Below, piece after piece: positions 33,214 through 40,082 of a stretch of DNA of 64,000 bases (its first letter is position 1; each line of letters opens with the position of its first letter). The stretch is from Idiomarinaceae bacterium (GTDB lineage: Bacteria > Pseudomonadota > Gammaproteobacteria > Enterobacterales > Alteromonadaceae). Both the position numbers and the translations under genes were made by a program. The notes under the pieces are model-generated. The model did no database searches. It had not been told where the DNA came from and saw only the letters and a program-made list of their open reading frames with translations. The DNA is taken from contig NYWU01000003.1 of the NCBI GenBank assembly GCA_002685255.1, positions 113,116 to 177,115 on the forward strand. Reading direction: 5' to 3'.

Positions 33214-33872
33214 TGTTTGATACGGTTGAATTATCTAAGTTTAATCGGTTTACAAAAGTAGCCATAAATATTTCATCATGGCTACTGTTTTTTGTTGCTG
33301 TCAGTAATATTTTTGGGAAGGCACAAGAGCAGTATGGGTATTTAGATCCTATAAAGTTTCTTTCTTCATCAAAGCTATCTTACATTTTTAATTTAGATAA
33401 CTCTTTAAACACTAACCTATCCACTGTTGCTCTAATTTTACTATCACTATTTATTTGCTGGGCTATCAAGCTAGTTTTTATCAAGGCTATTCTCTGGGAA
33501 ATCAGAGATGCGCACCTTAAAAAAGAGGGAGTAGTTAATCCCTCGTTATCTAATAACCCATCAAAAAATCAATTGAAACAAAGCTTTTTTAGATCGACTT
33601 TTCTTTACCACTTCACTGGGTTGCTTTCAAATATAATTTTAGCATCGACAATATATATATTTACTTCGAACTTAGCAGATGCTTACGTGTTGTTATCAGA
33701 TTGGCTAGTTTTGTTGGGCATTCTATTCGTAATATTCTGCATACAACTCCCTGCTGCAAGGTCTATATTGACTACCTCAGTATTAGTTTTGGAATCGAGA
33801 AATGATCCTATTTCTAAAGATAATCTAAAAGTAGCTTATAAAACAATAATCGAGGAAATATACAGGCTTTAA
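33213..33872 (+). CDS. Cargo protein 2, four-helix membrane protein
   Basis: A 219-residue inner-membrane protein with about four helices: 18-40 (VAINISSWLLFFVAVSNIFG), 68-95 (STVALILLSLFICWAIKLVF), 130-155 (FTGLLSNIILASTIYIF) and 160-185 (WLVLLGILFVIFCIQLPAA). Between helices 2 and 3 lies a basic cytoplasmic loop (KKEGVVNPSLSNNPSKNQLKQ). No enzyme motif is seen. Its ATG overlaps the stop of cargo protein 1 by one base. A soluble sensor followed by a small membrane effector is the plan of several two-gene defence systems, but nothing here proves that function. Confidence 0.7.
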   Translation: MFDTVELSKFNRFTKVAINISSWLLFFVAVSNIFGKAQEQYGYLDPIKFLSSSKLSYIFNLDNSLNTNLSTVALILLSLFICWAIKLVFIKAILWEIRDAHLKKEGVVNPSLSNNPSKNQLKQSFFRSTFLYHFTGLLSNIILASTIYIFTSNLADAYVLLSDWLVLLGILFVIFCIQLPAARSILTTSVLVLESRNDPISKDNLKVAYKTIIEEIYRL

Positions 33873-33966
33873 GCTCTCATTAACTAACTATAGAGTATTT
33901 AATAACATCAAAAATTAGTTACCTGAATTCAGATAAGGGTAAAGCCCAAATTTTAAACGTAATAGC

Positions 33967-35064
33967 TTATTTTATCCATCGCCCATAGTGCTTATTGAGC
34001 ATTTCTAAATTTCTATGGCCTAGTTGTTTGGCTACCCAAATTGCTGGCATCGATTCAAATGACAGCATAGTAGAAGCATATGTATGCCTGCAAGAGTATG
34101 GCTTTAAATATCTCACGCCTGACATTCTAACAGCTTTAACCCAAAACCTTTCTCTAGGTACTCCTTCATCTTTCCAACGCTTTAAAGTTCTAGGATCAAG
34201 GAATACATATTCTTCATCAGGATCAGGTAAACTACTCTTTTCGGCTTTAATCCTGCTTAAGACTTCTGAAGCATTAGGGTGAAGTTCGTGAGTTCGTCTG
34301 CTACCAACCGTTTTCGTTCCTGCAACTTTACCTTTTACTATAGATTCGCAAATAAAAATGGTTTTACGATTTAAGTCTACATTCTTCCACCTTAATCCAA
34401 TTTGTTCACCAGTACGCAACCCCGTCCAAAATGCGAATTCATAAAAGTCCCTTGCGTAACCCTCTGGCAACGCAGACAGTATTTTTTCACGTTCTTCAGG
34501 TGTAAACGGCTGAACTTCCTCTGTTTGGTGTTTTAAGCGTTTTACCCGCTTCATGGGGTTTTGGTCAATAATATCGTCGTAAACCAAAAAGTCGAACCCC
34601 TGACTCAACAGCGAGTGAACCTCATTGACAGTCTTCGCGCTAATCGTTGCTGTTCGTTGCCACTCTCTAAATGTCGAGGGCGTGAAGTCATTTACAATGA
34701 TTTTTCCAAAATTTGGGATAACGTGGTTATCCATCCGGCCTCGATTGGCTTTCTCAGTACTGAACGCCCAATGTCTGTAACTTTGTTCATACCAACGAGT
34801 CATCATTTGCTCAATGCTCATGTGAGCCGCTTTGTTGTCACTGAGCTGAAAAGCCTGCTTCGACTCTGGAAACTCTTTTACGTAGTCGAACTCACCGAAT
34901 TGGATCATGATTTTGACCCGCTCCAACTTCTGATGGATACGCTTCAAGTTGTCCGATGTTGGCTTAACACGTAACGTTTCTCGGCAACGCTGATGACGAT
35001 ACATAAATTCCATACGTACCGCATTTTTGCCAGCGTAAATACCTTTATATTGAGTCTTTTCCAT
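33967..35064 (-). CDS. int: Tyrosine-recombinase integrase
   Basis: A 365-residue phage-type integrase. An N-terminal arm-binding domain (residues 1-75) and a SAM-like core-binding domain (80-165) precede the catalytic domain with Arg217 (TGLRTGE), Lys251 (GTKTVGSRRTHELHP), Arg326-His327 (PYSCRHTYAS, with Tyr in the usual first His position, as in many phage integrases), His350 (LGHRNLEM) and the nucleophile Tyr360 (HYGRW). It catalyses insertion into ssrA. It is adjacent to the AlpA-like gene on the same strand, a typical int-xis order. Confidence 0.93.
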   Translation of the reverse strand: MEKTQYKGIYAGKNAVRMEFMYRHQRCRETLRVKPTSDNLKRIHQKLERVKIMIQFGEFDYVKEFPESKQAFQLSDNKAAHMSIEQMMTRWYEQSYRHWAFSTEKANRGRMDNHVIPNFGKIIVNDFTPSTFREWQRTATISAKTVNEVHSLLSQGFDFLVYDDIIDQNPMKRVKRLKHQTEEVQPFTPEEREKILSALPEGYARDFYEFAFWTGLRTGEQIGLRWKNVDLNRKTIFICESIVKGKVAGTKTVGSRRTHELHPNASEVLSRIKAEKSSLPDPDEEYVFLDPRTLKRWKDEGVPRERFWVKAVRMSGVRYLKPYSCRHTYASTMLSFESMPAIWVAKQLGHRNLEMLNKHYGRWIK

Positions 35065-35072
35065 AACGAATT

Positions 35073-35255
35073 TTAACCGTTAGTTTCTATCCAACGTTCG
35101 TAAGCTTCAAGGTTAATAAAGTAGCGACCATTCACCTTTTTATATTCTCGTGAAAGCATCCAACGCCCTTTTTGAATGAGCGCATAAACAGCTTTTTGAG
35201 TAAATCCAGTTAGCTCACAGAAATGACCGAGTAATACCCACCGTGGTTGATTCAT
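35073..35255 (-). CDS. AlpA/excisionase-like DNA-binding protein
   Basis: A 60-residue winged-helix protein: WVLLGHFCELTGFTQKAVYALIQKGRWMLSREYKKVNGRYFINLEAYERWIETNG, shown in parts, is the MerR/AlpA-like fold with a helix-turn-helix then a basic wing. It lies between int and the 119-codon gene, overlapping the latter by four bases. It should act as the directionality factor (Xis) or the transcriptional switch of the element. Confidence 0.75.
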   Translation of the reverse strand: MNQPRWVLLGHFCELTGFTQKAVYALIQKGRWMLSREYKKVNGRYFINLEAYERWIETNG

Positions 35256-35596
35256 GATTGAGTTTCCTCCTCATCCAGCTCAGCCTTCCGCTCAACTTTG
35301 TGACGACCCATCACGATATCCCAATACTTACCAATCACTTTAGATGCTCTGTAACCCACATTTCGTGTACTGAGCTCTGTTTCCTCTGGACAGATTTCCT
35401 CATAAGACAAGCCGATAGCTTTTTCATATTTCTTCATCGTATTAGAGCTATGAACCATTCTAAGTACACGCCAGCCATACCGCTGACCAATAACGATAGC
35501 CCCAATAGCCGTTTCGATTGTGCTCACATGCCCTTTAAATTCAGCTATTGAACTCTGTAAGCGAGCGTTTTGTTCATCCGTCAAAAAGTCGAACAT
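35252..35596 (-). CDS. Hypothetical element protein
   Basis: A 114-residue protein of unknown family, largely helical (DEQNARLQSSIAEFKGHVSTIETAIGAIVIGQRYGWRVLRM) with a C-terminal acidic tail ELDEEETQS. ATG 35596 is preferred to a GTG five codons earlier. An array of TAACCT repeats lies directly upstream. It overlaps the AlpA-like gene by four bases. It could be the element's repressor or a replication accessory, but that is a guess. Confidence 0.6.
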   Translation of the reverse strand: MFDFLTDEQNARLQSSIAEFKGHVSTIETAIGAIVIGQRYGWRVLRMVHSSNTMKKYEKAIGLSYEEICPEETELSTRNVGYRASKVIGKYWDIVMGRHKVERKAELDEEETQS

Positions 35597-35602
35597 AATA
35601 GT

Positions 35603-35652
35603 TAACCTCACATTTTATTTAACCTGAAATTAACTATATAACCTCAAATTAA
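35603..35652. repeat. TAACCT repeat array upstream of element gene
   Basis: Three copies of a TAACCT-type repeat at 35603, 35620 and 35639. Two of them share 14 bases with one mismatch (TAACCTGAAATTAA and TAACCTCAAATTAA). They lie immediately before the gene at 35596 and after the 83-codon gene. Spacing is 17 and 19 bp. They probably bind a regulator or initiator of the element. Confidence 0.6.
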
Positions 35653-35681
35653 ATCACTGTCAAACATGAGATTAAACTTTT

Positions 35682-35933
35682 CTACTCTGGAATGTGCTCT
35701 TCTACGTAAGAACCACCTAGCTCTCGACGTGTAAATTGACGTAAACCATCGTGAAACTTGACGACAACTTCAATTTCGTCGTTCATCGCCAATACACCTA
35801 CTATTAATCCAATGTCCTCAAACTTAGGTTGTTCGATACCTGCACGATGGATCGCCATGTGTATCAGTGAGGTTGCTTCTTCTAAGTCAAATTCTAGTTT
35901 TTGAGTATCGTTTAAAACTGGTTTTTGCTTCAT
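35682..35933 (-). CDS. Hypothetical element protein (83 aa)
   Basis: An 83-residue protein with no recognised family. It starts MKQKPVLNDTQKLEFDLEEATSL and ends FTRRELGGSYVEEHIPE, with a mixed helix-strand profile and a hydrophobic core IGLIVGVLAMNDEIEVVVKF. It lies between rep and the 35596 gene on the same strand and is probably in the rep operon. A small replication or control protein is plausible; no evidence for more. Confidence 0.55.
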   Translation of the reverse strand: MKQKPVLNDTQKLEFDLEEATSLIHMAIHRAGIEQPKFEDIGLIVGVLAMNDEIEVVVKFHDGLRQFTRRELGGSYVEEHIPE

Positions 35934-35954
35934 TTTGATGTTCCGTACAGTTAT

Positions 35955-37436
35955 TTACACAAGTCCAAGGTGACCACCGTTTCCTCTGCATGCCGCCCTG
36001 GCGGGCGGCGATGCATCGGACTGCGGTGGTGATGCAATAATTGTCCAGAGCTTAGTGCGCGTCTTTCTCACTTTTCCCGCATAAGCTAAGCCCTTAACCA
36101 CCTTGCTTTTGGGCTCTCCGTAGCGGTTTACGTTTTCTGACTGTCCAGCTTCAATGATTTCACCTGTTGAGCGATTAAAGGACTCTGACTGCTCATAGTA
36201 AGGTTTAATCGTTTGCGTTCTGCTTGAAACACTAACGCCGCCCACCGCTTCACAATAAGTTGCCCAGTTGGATGCATCAGCCGCTAACCTTGCGGGTTCT
36301 ATAATAGGATCGAGGGTTTCATCGCGAAGTCGTCTAAGCTCTCGGTAAACAGTGACACTTGCACCACCAAATTGCTGGAATTGTCTAATGCTATGAGCAC
36401 TTGCCCAAGCTCGGGCGCAGTCGGTGGCATGTCTGCTCACACGCCTGCATCCCTCGCCCTCTGTATCTAAGCCAATCATATTTTTAGCGAGATACTTGGC
36501 TAGGTAGGATGCAGATGAACCTTTAGCGCGATCGATATCGATAAAATCAACTCTGCGTTCTAGTGCGCCGCACTCGTTCGGTGACTCTTGCAGAGCGTAA
36601 TGTTTAATGATCCGTTTTACTTGCTTTAGCTCAGGCTCTTCACAATGAACGATTAAATGCCAATGCGGCGTTCCGTCGTGGTGCGGTTCAACAACCCGCA
36701 TGCCGTATATATTTACGTTGTCTCGCTTAAGTTTTGCCCTAACTCGTCTCCAAACCGTATTGAGGTGCCTTTGACACTCTCTTACCGTTTGACCATCATA
36801 TTTTTGGTTTAAGCTCCCAGAGCGCGAGTAAGTTGCGTGCATATAGGCTGGACAAGTTAACGTTACCATCATCGACGCATGACCATAACGCTCGGCTAGT
36901 TCGTCAAACCCTTTAACCCTTGTAATCCATTCGTAGAACAGGATCTGCTTGTTGGTCGTGTTATGTTCAGAAATTTCTTTTAGTGAAACGCGCTCGCCGT
37001 CTAAACTCTGAATAAAGTGCCGCTCTAAAAATTCGTTGGATTTTTGTTCAGACTCTCTGAAACGACCGTATGTAAGATCGCCGCAATACTTCGCTCTTCG
37101 ATTAGAGACTAAGCCAATGCACCGTTCCAATTCAGATAGTAGCTCTTTACTACGTTTTCTGATTTGGCTTTTCCAGAAACGCATATCACGCACTCTCGTT
37201 TTAATTTCGGTCTCGTTGTAGTGAGATAAATCGAAACCATATCGTTTTGCTTTCGTGTACGAAATTGAAACGGTGAGGAAACGAAATTGAGAGGCCAGCG
37301 TTTCGGCAAGTGATTCGTGTTGGCGTTCGTCGAGCAAGTCGAAACCAAGAAGTGACGAAACCTGTTTAATTGAGCGAAGAAAGTTTTCTGCCGATATGGC
37401 ATCGAAGTAATCGAAATTACGTAAGATGCGATTCAA
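35955..37436 (-). CDS. Rolling-circle replication initiator (GPA-like HUH endonuclease)
   Basis: A 493-residue protein resembling phage gene A/GPA replication endonucleases. The metal-binding HUH motif is GTPHWHLIVH (His258, Trp259, His260), and two Tyr (311 and 315) in YLAKYLAK give the nicking motif. MVTLTCPAYMH marks the earlier conserved strand. It should nick one strand and start rolling-circle synthesis of the excised circle. The start is a TTG (37436) with no close ribosome site; the frame is open upstream with no ATG, GTG or TTG. A stop of a short ORF in another frame overlaps the TTG, so coupling is possible. Confidence 0.85.
   Translation of the reverse strand: MNRILRNFDYFDAISAENFLRSIKQVSSLLGFDLLDERQHESLAETLASQFRFLTVSISYTKAKRYGFDLSHYNETEIKTRVRDMRFWKSQIRKRSKELLSELERCIGLVSNRRAKYCGDLTYGRFRESEQKSNEFLERHFIQSLDGERVSLKEISEHNTTNKQILFYEWITRVKGFDELAERYGHASMMVTLTCPAYMHATYSRSGSLNQKYDGQTVRECQRHLNTVWRRVRAKLKRDNVNIYGMRVVEPHHDGTPHWHLIVHCEEPELKQVKRIIKHYALQESPNECGALERRVDFIDIDRAKGSSASYLAKYLAKNMIGLDTEGEGCRRVSRHATDCARAWASAHSIRQFQQFGGASVTVYRELRRLRDETLDPIIEPARLAADASNWATYCEAVGGVSVSSRTQTIKPYYEQSESFNRSTGEIIEAGQSENVNRYGEPKSKVVKGLAYAGKVRKTRTKLWTIIASPPQSDASPPARAACRGNGGHLGLV
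35974..36029. other. Nested hairpin in rep 3' end
   Basis: CCACCG (35974-35979) and CGGTGG (36024-36029) enclose TGCAT/ATGCA and a perfect GCCGCCC-TGGC-GGGCGGC stem (35992-36009). This is a strong cruciform-forming element in the last codons of rep. Candidates: a terminator for rep, or the single-strand origin of a rolling-circle replicon. Confidence 0.5.
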
Positions 37437-37464
37437 AAAATGAGTTGAGTATGGTGTTGCAAGT

Positions 37465-37523
37465 TCACCAAAATGCTCACCAAAGTTGTCACCCCGTTGG
37501 CAAAAGTTGGCATCAGGTTGGCA
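37465..37523. repeat. Iteron-like repeats upstream of rep
   Basis: Three TCACC repeats at 37465, 37477 and 37489 (exactly 12 bp apart) are followed by three TTGGCA repeats at 37497, 37507 and 37518 (10 and 11 bp apart, about one helical turn). They lie between rep and the tmRNA end. They look like initiator- or repressor-binding iterons and may mark the origin. Confidence 0.65.
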
Positions 37524-37610
37524 AAATGGAGCGTATTTGAGAGCAGTCGAGCGTAATTTACGAACAGAACGCGTGACGCTGGAAAGCTTACCACGCTTGG
37601 GATAGGGAGA

Positions 37611-37631
37611 AGCGGCGCGCGATGCGCCGCT
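37611..37631 (-). terminator. Element-borne hairpin following ssrA
   Basis: AGCGGCGC (37611-37618) pairs with GCGCCGCT (37624-37631) across a five-base loop, nine bases beyond the tmRNA 3' end in the direction of transcription. The tail is CTTCTCCC rather than a T-run, so termination may be partial. Confidence 0.5.
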
Positions 37632-37639
37632 ATATAATG

Positions 37640-37665
37640 TGGTGGAGCTGGCGGGAGTTGAACCC
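37640..37665. repeat. attR (26-bp core in ssrA)
   Basis: The 26 bases shared with 32217-32242. They are the last bases of ssrA, from the T-arm to the CCA end, so the integrated element restores a full-length tmRNA. Confidence 0.92.
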
Positions 37666-37999
37666 GCGTCCGCAATACCTACATCCTCGGTCCTACATGC
37701 TTATTCAGTCTTTTTATTAACCAGCATGACGCCGACTGACAGGCTTCAACTACTGGCGAGTCCGATTAAGTTTAACGCTTCAGCTCCGGACAAAGCATCC
37801 ACGCGAGTCTACCTTAGGTCGAGCCATCCTGATCCAGTCTCGTAGACAAAGCGCTGGGGGACGGGCTTAGCGGGTTATTAAGCCGCTAGAGCGTAGTTGT
37901 CGTCGTTTGCAACTATAACGTTGAGGCTTTTTACGAGGCCAGCCTCACCTCGGCATGCACCTTGGGTTTCGTGTATCCCGTCGAATCCAGATCAGCCCC
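37640..37999 (-). ncRNA. ssrA: tmRNA
   Basis: A 360-base one-piece tmRNA on the minus strand. The 5' end reads GGGGCTGATCTGGATTCGAC, the acceptor/D-arm start of tmRNAs. The tag ORF (37910-37878) encodes ANDDNYALAA then TAA. The 3' end has the T-arm GGGTTCAACTCCCGCC and ends in CTCCACCA. It rescues stalled ribosomes with SmpB; arfB in this window is a backup. The last 26 bases are the attachment site used by the element, and a -10 box lies at 38012-38017. Confidence 0.97.
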
Positions 38000-38011
38000 A
38001 AAGCAAAGTAC

Positions 38012-38017
38012 ATTGTA
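38012..38017 (-). promoter_or_regulatory. ssrA -10 box
   Basis: TACAAT on the minus strand, 12 bases before the mature tmRNA 5' end, consistent with a short leader removed by RNase P. A clear -35 is not seen. Confidence 0.55.
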
Positions 38018-38103
38018 CCTGATTCGCGCGTATTGCGCTATCTCTTAGACAGCGCAACCGCCGAAATATTAAGCACTTAACAAATTTATTTTACTGTGCC
38101 GCG

Positions 38104-38760
38104 TTATGCGGCCATAAACAGCACTTTTTCAACCAGCTTTTTGATGCCTTCATCGGCATCGAGCAGGCATTCTGCCAACATGTATGCCGGTGTAGTGACC
38201 ACGCGGTGAGCGTCATCAACGACGATATCACGCACGCTGCAGTCCACATGCTCGCCGCCCATCTGGCTGTAGGCCTTGGCGGTATCGGCATCAGTGCCGA
38301 TGGTGCCTTTCACGCCTTTACCGTAAACGTGTGGCAGCAATACCGGTGTAATGCACATGTAGCCTGCGGGTTTCTTAGCGTCTTTAAAGGCTTTACCCAC
38401 CGCAAGTACTTCGGCGTTAACGGTTGAGTCGGCGCCTTTCTCGGCAAAGTTACATAGGTTTTTCGCAACGCCAAACCCACCTGGCAGAATCAATGCGTCA
38501 AAGTTCGCCGCGTCGAGTTCTGAAAGTGGCTTGATGTCGCCGCGCGCAATGCGAGCAGACTCGGTCAATACGTTGCGTTGCTCGCCACTGGCTTCGCCTT
38601 TTAGGTGGTCGACAACATGCATTTGTTGCACATCGGGTGCGAATATTGAATATTTAGCGCCCTGCTTCTCTAAGTGCAGCAATGTCAGTACGGCTTCGTT
38701 GACTTCGGCGCCATCAAAGACACCGCAACCTGATAAGATAACCGCTACGTGTTTCATCAT
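38104..38760 (-). CDS. elbB: Isoprenoid biosynthesis glyoxalase ElbB
   Basis: A 218-residue DJ-1/PfpI-family protein of the ElbB group. It begins KHVAVILSGCGVFDGAEVNEAV, has LILPGGFGVAKNLCNFA and the nucleophile Cys in AGYMCITPVLLPH, then VVTTPAYMLAE. ElbB proteins have glyoxalase activity and have been tied to isoprenoid yield. It follows six bases after the OYE gene on the same strand, so the two are one unit; both may handle reactive carbonyl compounds. Confidence 0.92.
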   Translation of the reverse strand: MMKHVAVILSGCGVFDGAEVNEAVLTLLHLEKQGAKYSIFAPDVQQMHVVDHLKGEASGEQRNVLTESARIARGDIKPLSELDAANFDALILPGGFGVAKNLCNFAEKGADSTVNAEVLAVGKAFKDAKKPAGYMCITPVLLPHVYGKGVKGTIGTDADTAKAYSQMGGEHVDCSVRDIVVDDAHRVVTTPAYMLAECLLDADEGIKKLVEKVLFMAA

Positions 38761-38766
38761 TTCTCC

Positions 38767-39879
38767 TTACTTGACGTGCTTATCGTGCTCGTCGCGCCAT
38801 TTCCATTCGTTTTCGAGTGTTGCAATGGGTTGCAACATGGCAAAGTCGAGATCCTCAATGGTTTCCCCTTTCTTTAACCGATGCGGTAAGTCGGGGTTGG
38901 CGAGCGCCTTTTTACCAATAGCGAGCAAACCGTTTTCGTAATGCGCCGCAATATGTTCGTAATTGCTCTCATCAATACCACCATTGACGATAACCGGAAT
39001 GTCGCTAAAGTCTTGCACCACTTCTGCAAGCGTACTGTTACTGCCGTCTTTAAACGGTTTACGGTCAACGCTGGTGTCTGTGGTATGTATATAGTCGACG
39101 CCAGCTTCTTTCAAGCCCTTCACGATACGGATCATACCGTCTTCGCCCTCTGGCCACTGGTAGTCGGGATCGGTCACAGTAATTTGACCCACACGAATGC
39201 CCACGATGAAGTCGTCATCGACGGCTGATTTTGCGGCTTTGACGACCATTTCGACAAACTTCAGCCGTTTTGCCATGCCACCGCCCCACTGATCTTCGCG
39301 CTGGTTAAAGTGGTCGCTTAAAAATTCGTTGAGTAGGTAGCCATTAGCCGCATGCAACTCGATACCGTCGAAACCGGCTTCTTTAGCACGGTTAACGGCG
39401 CCGATGATACCTTGCATGGCAGCATCAAATTCGGTTTCACCCATCGCTTTTGGCTCTTTCCAACCATCGCTCTCGCCATACAGATCGAGCGGTTCGCCTT
39501 TCGGCTTCACTGCGCTCGGTGCGATAGGTTCGTCAGTAAATTCGTTGTGCTGCATTTGTGCACCGGCGTGCATCAATTGAGCAATAAACACGCAGTCGTG
39601 TTTATGAACACGTTCGACGATCTCTTTCCATGCATCGGTTTGAGGTGCATCGGTCAGCCCGGGTTGGTTTTCATAGCCCTGACTCGCTTGCTGGTCGGTG
39701 TAGATACCTTCAGTGATGACCACGCCCCAGCCGCCTTTGGCAAAACGCTCATAATAATCACCCATCAGCTCGGTGGGCTTACCTTTTTTATCCGCACTGG
39801 TGCGGGTCATAGGTGCGACAACAAAACGATTTTCGAGTTTGTGTCCTTTCAGTTCAAAATCATCAAATGCAGAGCTCAT
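38767..39879 (-). CDS. Old yellow enzyme-family NADH:flavin oxidoreductase
   Basis: A 370-residue FMN TIM-barrel enzyme. Blocks include ENRFVVAPMTRTSAD at the start, QLMHAGAQM, ELHAANGYLLNEFLSDHFNQREDQWGG (in parts: the FMN and substrate-binding His-Asn pair), and PVIVNGGID near the end. Such enzymes reduce activated double bonds or nitroesters with NAD(P)H. It is the first gene of an operon with elbB. A NemA- or YqjM-type role is possible; not decided here. Confidence 0.87.
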   Translation of the reverse strand: MSSAFDDFELKGHKLENRFVVAPMTRTSADKKGKPTELMGDYYERFAKGGWGVVITEGIYTDQQASQGYENQPGLTDAPQTDAWKEIVERVHKHDCVFIAQLMHAGAQMQHNEFTDEPIAPSAVKPKGEPLDLYGESDGWKEPKAMGETEFDAAMQGIIGAVNRAKEAGFDGIELHAANGYLLNEFLSDHFNQREDQWGGGMAKRLKFVEMVVKAAKSAVDDDFIVGIRVGQITVTDPDYQWPEGEDGMIRIVKGLKEAGVDYIHTTDTSVDRKPFKDGSNSTLAEVVQDFSDIPVIVNGGIDESNYEHIAAHYENGLLAIGKKALANPDLPHRLKKGETIEDLDFAMLQPIATLENEWKWRDEHDKHVK

Positions 39880-39992
39880 TAGACCTTCCTTATACCAGTG
39901 TTTGTTTCTTATATAGTTAAGGGCTACGCATCTATAAAGTAAAACCGATCAGTTTGAACTTCAATTTAACCTTATCTTAACTGTTCGCCAAA

Positions 39993-40011
39993 CTGTCATC
40001 AAAGCGTCGCA
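39993..40011 (+). promoter_or_regulatory. Weak Pho-box-like site
   Basis: CTGTCATCAAAGCGTCGCA has one perfect Pho-box half (CTGTCAT) and a poor second half, about 70 bp before the anchored exported protein gene. Weak evidence for phosphate control. Confidence 0.25.
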
Positions 40012-40082
40012 CGAGTGCAGTTAAGAGGTCACATAACACGCTTAGCGTAAGAAAGCTTTTTAACCATTGCCAGGAACATTGT

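Larger units (their letters stand above)
32217..37665. mobile_element. 5.4-kb integrative element in ssrA
   Basis: A 26-bp direct repeat identical to the tmRNA 3' end bounds this interval. Inside are, from left to right: a two-gene AT-rich cargo (plus), a tyrosine integrase, an AlpA/Xis-like protein, two small unknown proteins and a rolling-circle Rep (all minus), and iteron-like repeats beside attR. No capsid, portal, relaxase or conjugation genes exist, so it is a small mobilisable element or phage satellite that depends on a helper for transfer. Base composition of the cargo (14 of 60 bases G+C in 33361-33420) differs from the host. Confidence 0.9.

Noticed and set aside
37433-37675. Minus-strand ORF running from tmRNA toward rep
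   Set aside because: It covers the tmRNA 3' end and the repeats, has no ribosome site and ends at the rep start; possibly a short leader at most.
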